Made by a program: the position numbers and the translations under genes. A DNA stretch of 64,000 nucleotides from Cellulophaga sp. F20128 (lineage in GTDB: Bacteria > Bacteroidota > Bacteroidia > Flavobacteriales > Flavobacteriaceae): positions 62,001-126,000 of the forward strand of contig NZ_JALKBA010000008.1 of the NCBI RefSeq assembly GCF_023015805.1, in the 5' to 3' direction. Within the stretch, counting starts at the first letter, position 1; each line of letters begins with the position of its first letter. Of the stretch, positions 63,514 through 64,000 are shown piece after piece. The notes below the pieces were generated by a model. That model was not told the origin of the DNA. It searched no databases and was given only the letters and a program-made list of their open reading frames with translations.

Positions 63514-64000
63514 ATGAGCAAGACTACAACACCTAAGGAATTAAAAATTATTGGAGGAGAAGAATGGTGCGTTTTTGAAGAATTGGGAATCCCAGCCATA
63601 AAAGCCAGAGTAGATTCTGGTGCCAAAACATCATCAATACAAGCAAACAATGCCAAAGTATATAACAAAGGGGGCGAAGAGTGGGTTGCTTTTGAAGTAA
63701 ATCCATTGCAGGACAATCGCAATGTTACCATTGTATGTGAAGCCAAATTAATTGACCGCAGAACGGTAAAGAGTTCCTTGGGTATTTCGGAAGAACGATT
63801 GGTTGTTAGTACGACCATGACATTAGGGAACGACAAATATAAGGTTGAGCTAACCCTAGCCAATAGGGATACTATGGAATTTCGCATGTTGTTAGGGCGC
63901 GAGGCTTTAAACAAACGTTATATCGTGAACCCTGCAGAAAGTTACATCATTAAAAATTTTTCGGACCTAGAAATAAATAAAAAATACGCAACACAGTTGG
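63514..64000 (+). CDS. RimK-associated retropepsin-like zinc protease domain protein (5' part)
   Basis: 162 residues visible from ATG 63514, then the window ends without a stop. The N-terminal domain matches the RimK-type (PF05618-like) aspartic/zinc protease family: VDSGAKTSS with Asp34, ANRDTMEFRMLLGREAL and RYIVNPAESYIIK. In Bacteroidota this domain is often fused to, or next to, an ATP-grasp RimK that adds glutamates to ribosomal protein S6 or other substrates; that part would lie outside. An ORF on the other strand over the same bases is a shadow. Confidence 0.82.
   Translation, partial: MSKTTTPKELKIIGGEEWCVFEELGIPAIKARVDSGAKTSSIQANNAKVYNKGGEEWVAFEVNPLQDNRNVTIVCEAKLIDRRTVKSSLGISEERLVVSTTMTLGNDKYKVELTLANRDTMEFRMLLGREALNKRYIVNPAESYIIKNFSDLEINKKYATQL

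Noticed and set aside
63423-63914. Minus-strand ORF of 163 residues at the right edge
   Set aside because: It is antisense to the clear protease-like domain frame that starts at 63514; Ser/Thr-rich shadow without motif.
1-64000. tRNA/rRNA genes, CRISPR, IS elements, prophage or defence island
   Set aside because: I looked for T-loop motifs, regularly spaced direct repeats, transposase or integrase motifs and terminal repeats and found none that hold up.

Overview
This 64 kb window is a chromosomal segment from a member of the Bacteroidota, most likely a marine Flavobacteriaceae (Zobellia/Maribacter/Arenibacter-like; the genus cannot be fixed without a search). The reasons are low GC, genes that are mostly single or in short operons, many lipoproteins with a signal peptide ending in a lipobox Cys, a TonB-dependent receptor, a complete bat (aerotolerance) operon, a eukaryote-like single-chain glycyl-tRNA synthetase, a GH16 laminarinase-type lipoprotein, and intergenic matches to the Bacteroidota promoter (TTG or TTTG, about 20 bases, then TAnnTTTG). 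No tRNA, rRNA, IS element, prophage, CRISPR array or recognisable defence island is visible. It reads as ordinary core genome with a few accessory patches.

Layout. 1-7.5 kb: a multi-PAS histidine kinase cut by the left edge, an omega-amidase-like nitrilase, an Ig-like lipoprotein with ComF, a coiled-coil membrane protein and glyS. 7.6-15 kb: TonB receptor, exonuclease III, aldose epimerase lipoprotein, a SulP transporter and malate:quinone oxidoreductase. 15-23 kb: a lipoprotein, gpsA, a 46-residue membrane ORF (17433-17573), GH16 lipoprotein, a second PAS kinase, an orphan gene with a repeat-rich leader, a decayed DUF1624 acyltransferase pseudogene (20804-21228), an MscS channel and a VOC/transglutaminase-like fusion. 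23-35 kb: ClC channel, NTF2-like protein, PBP1C (pbpC), small conserved genes, cvpA, a lipoprotein and a 1835-residue alpha-2-macroglobulin. 35-39.4 kb: two CAP-domain lipoproteins in tandem, 3-hydroxyanthranilate dioxygenase, an ALDH7-type dehydrogenase and a membrane-anchored helix-hairpin-helix protein.

39.5-49.5 kb: a leftward cluster (SPFH/GYF_2 protein, DUF1059, zinc-ribbon membrane protein, metallophosphatase, acyl-ACP desaturase) that looks envelope-related; then a B12-dependent ribonucleotide reductase with a long AT-rich leader; then a leftward aldo/keto reductase-SDR-AlbA_2 operon. 49.6-58.7 kb: moxR-DUF58-membrane protein-batA-batB-batC-batD-batE. 58.8-64 kb: a small exported protein, a beta-carbonic anhydrase followed by a second SulP transporter (a likely CO2/bicarbonate pair), pheS behind a palindrome that contains its own -7 promoter motif, a conserved small protein, and the start of a RimK-associated zinc-protease-like gene cut by the right edge.

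I see no convincing entirely new system. The most unusual items are the VOC/transglutaminase-like fusion, the SPFH/zinc-ribbon/desaturase cluster, the pheS terminator-promoter palindrome, the unlisted 46-residue membrane ORF, the CAGAATT repeats before the 19954 gene, and the triply damaged DUF1624 pseudogene.
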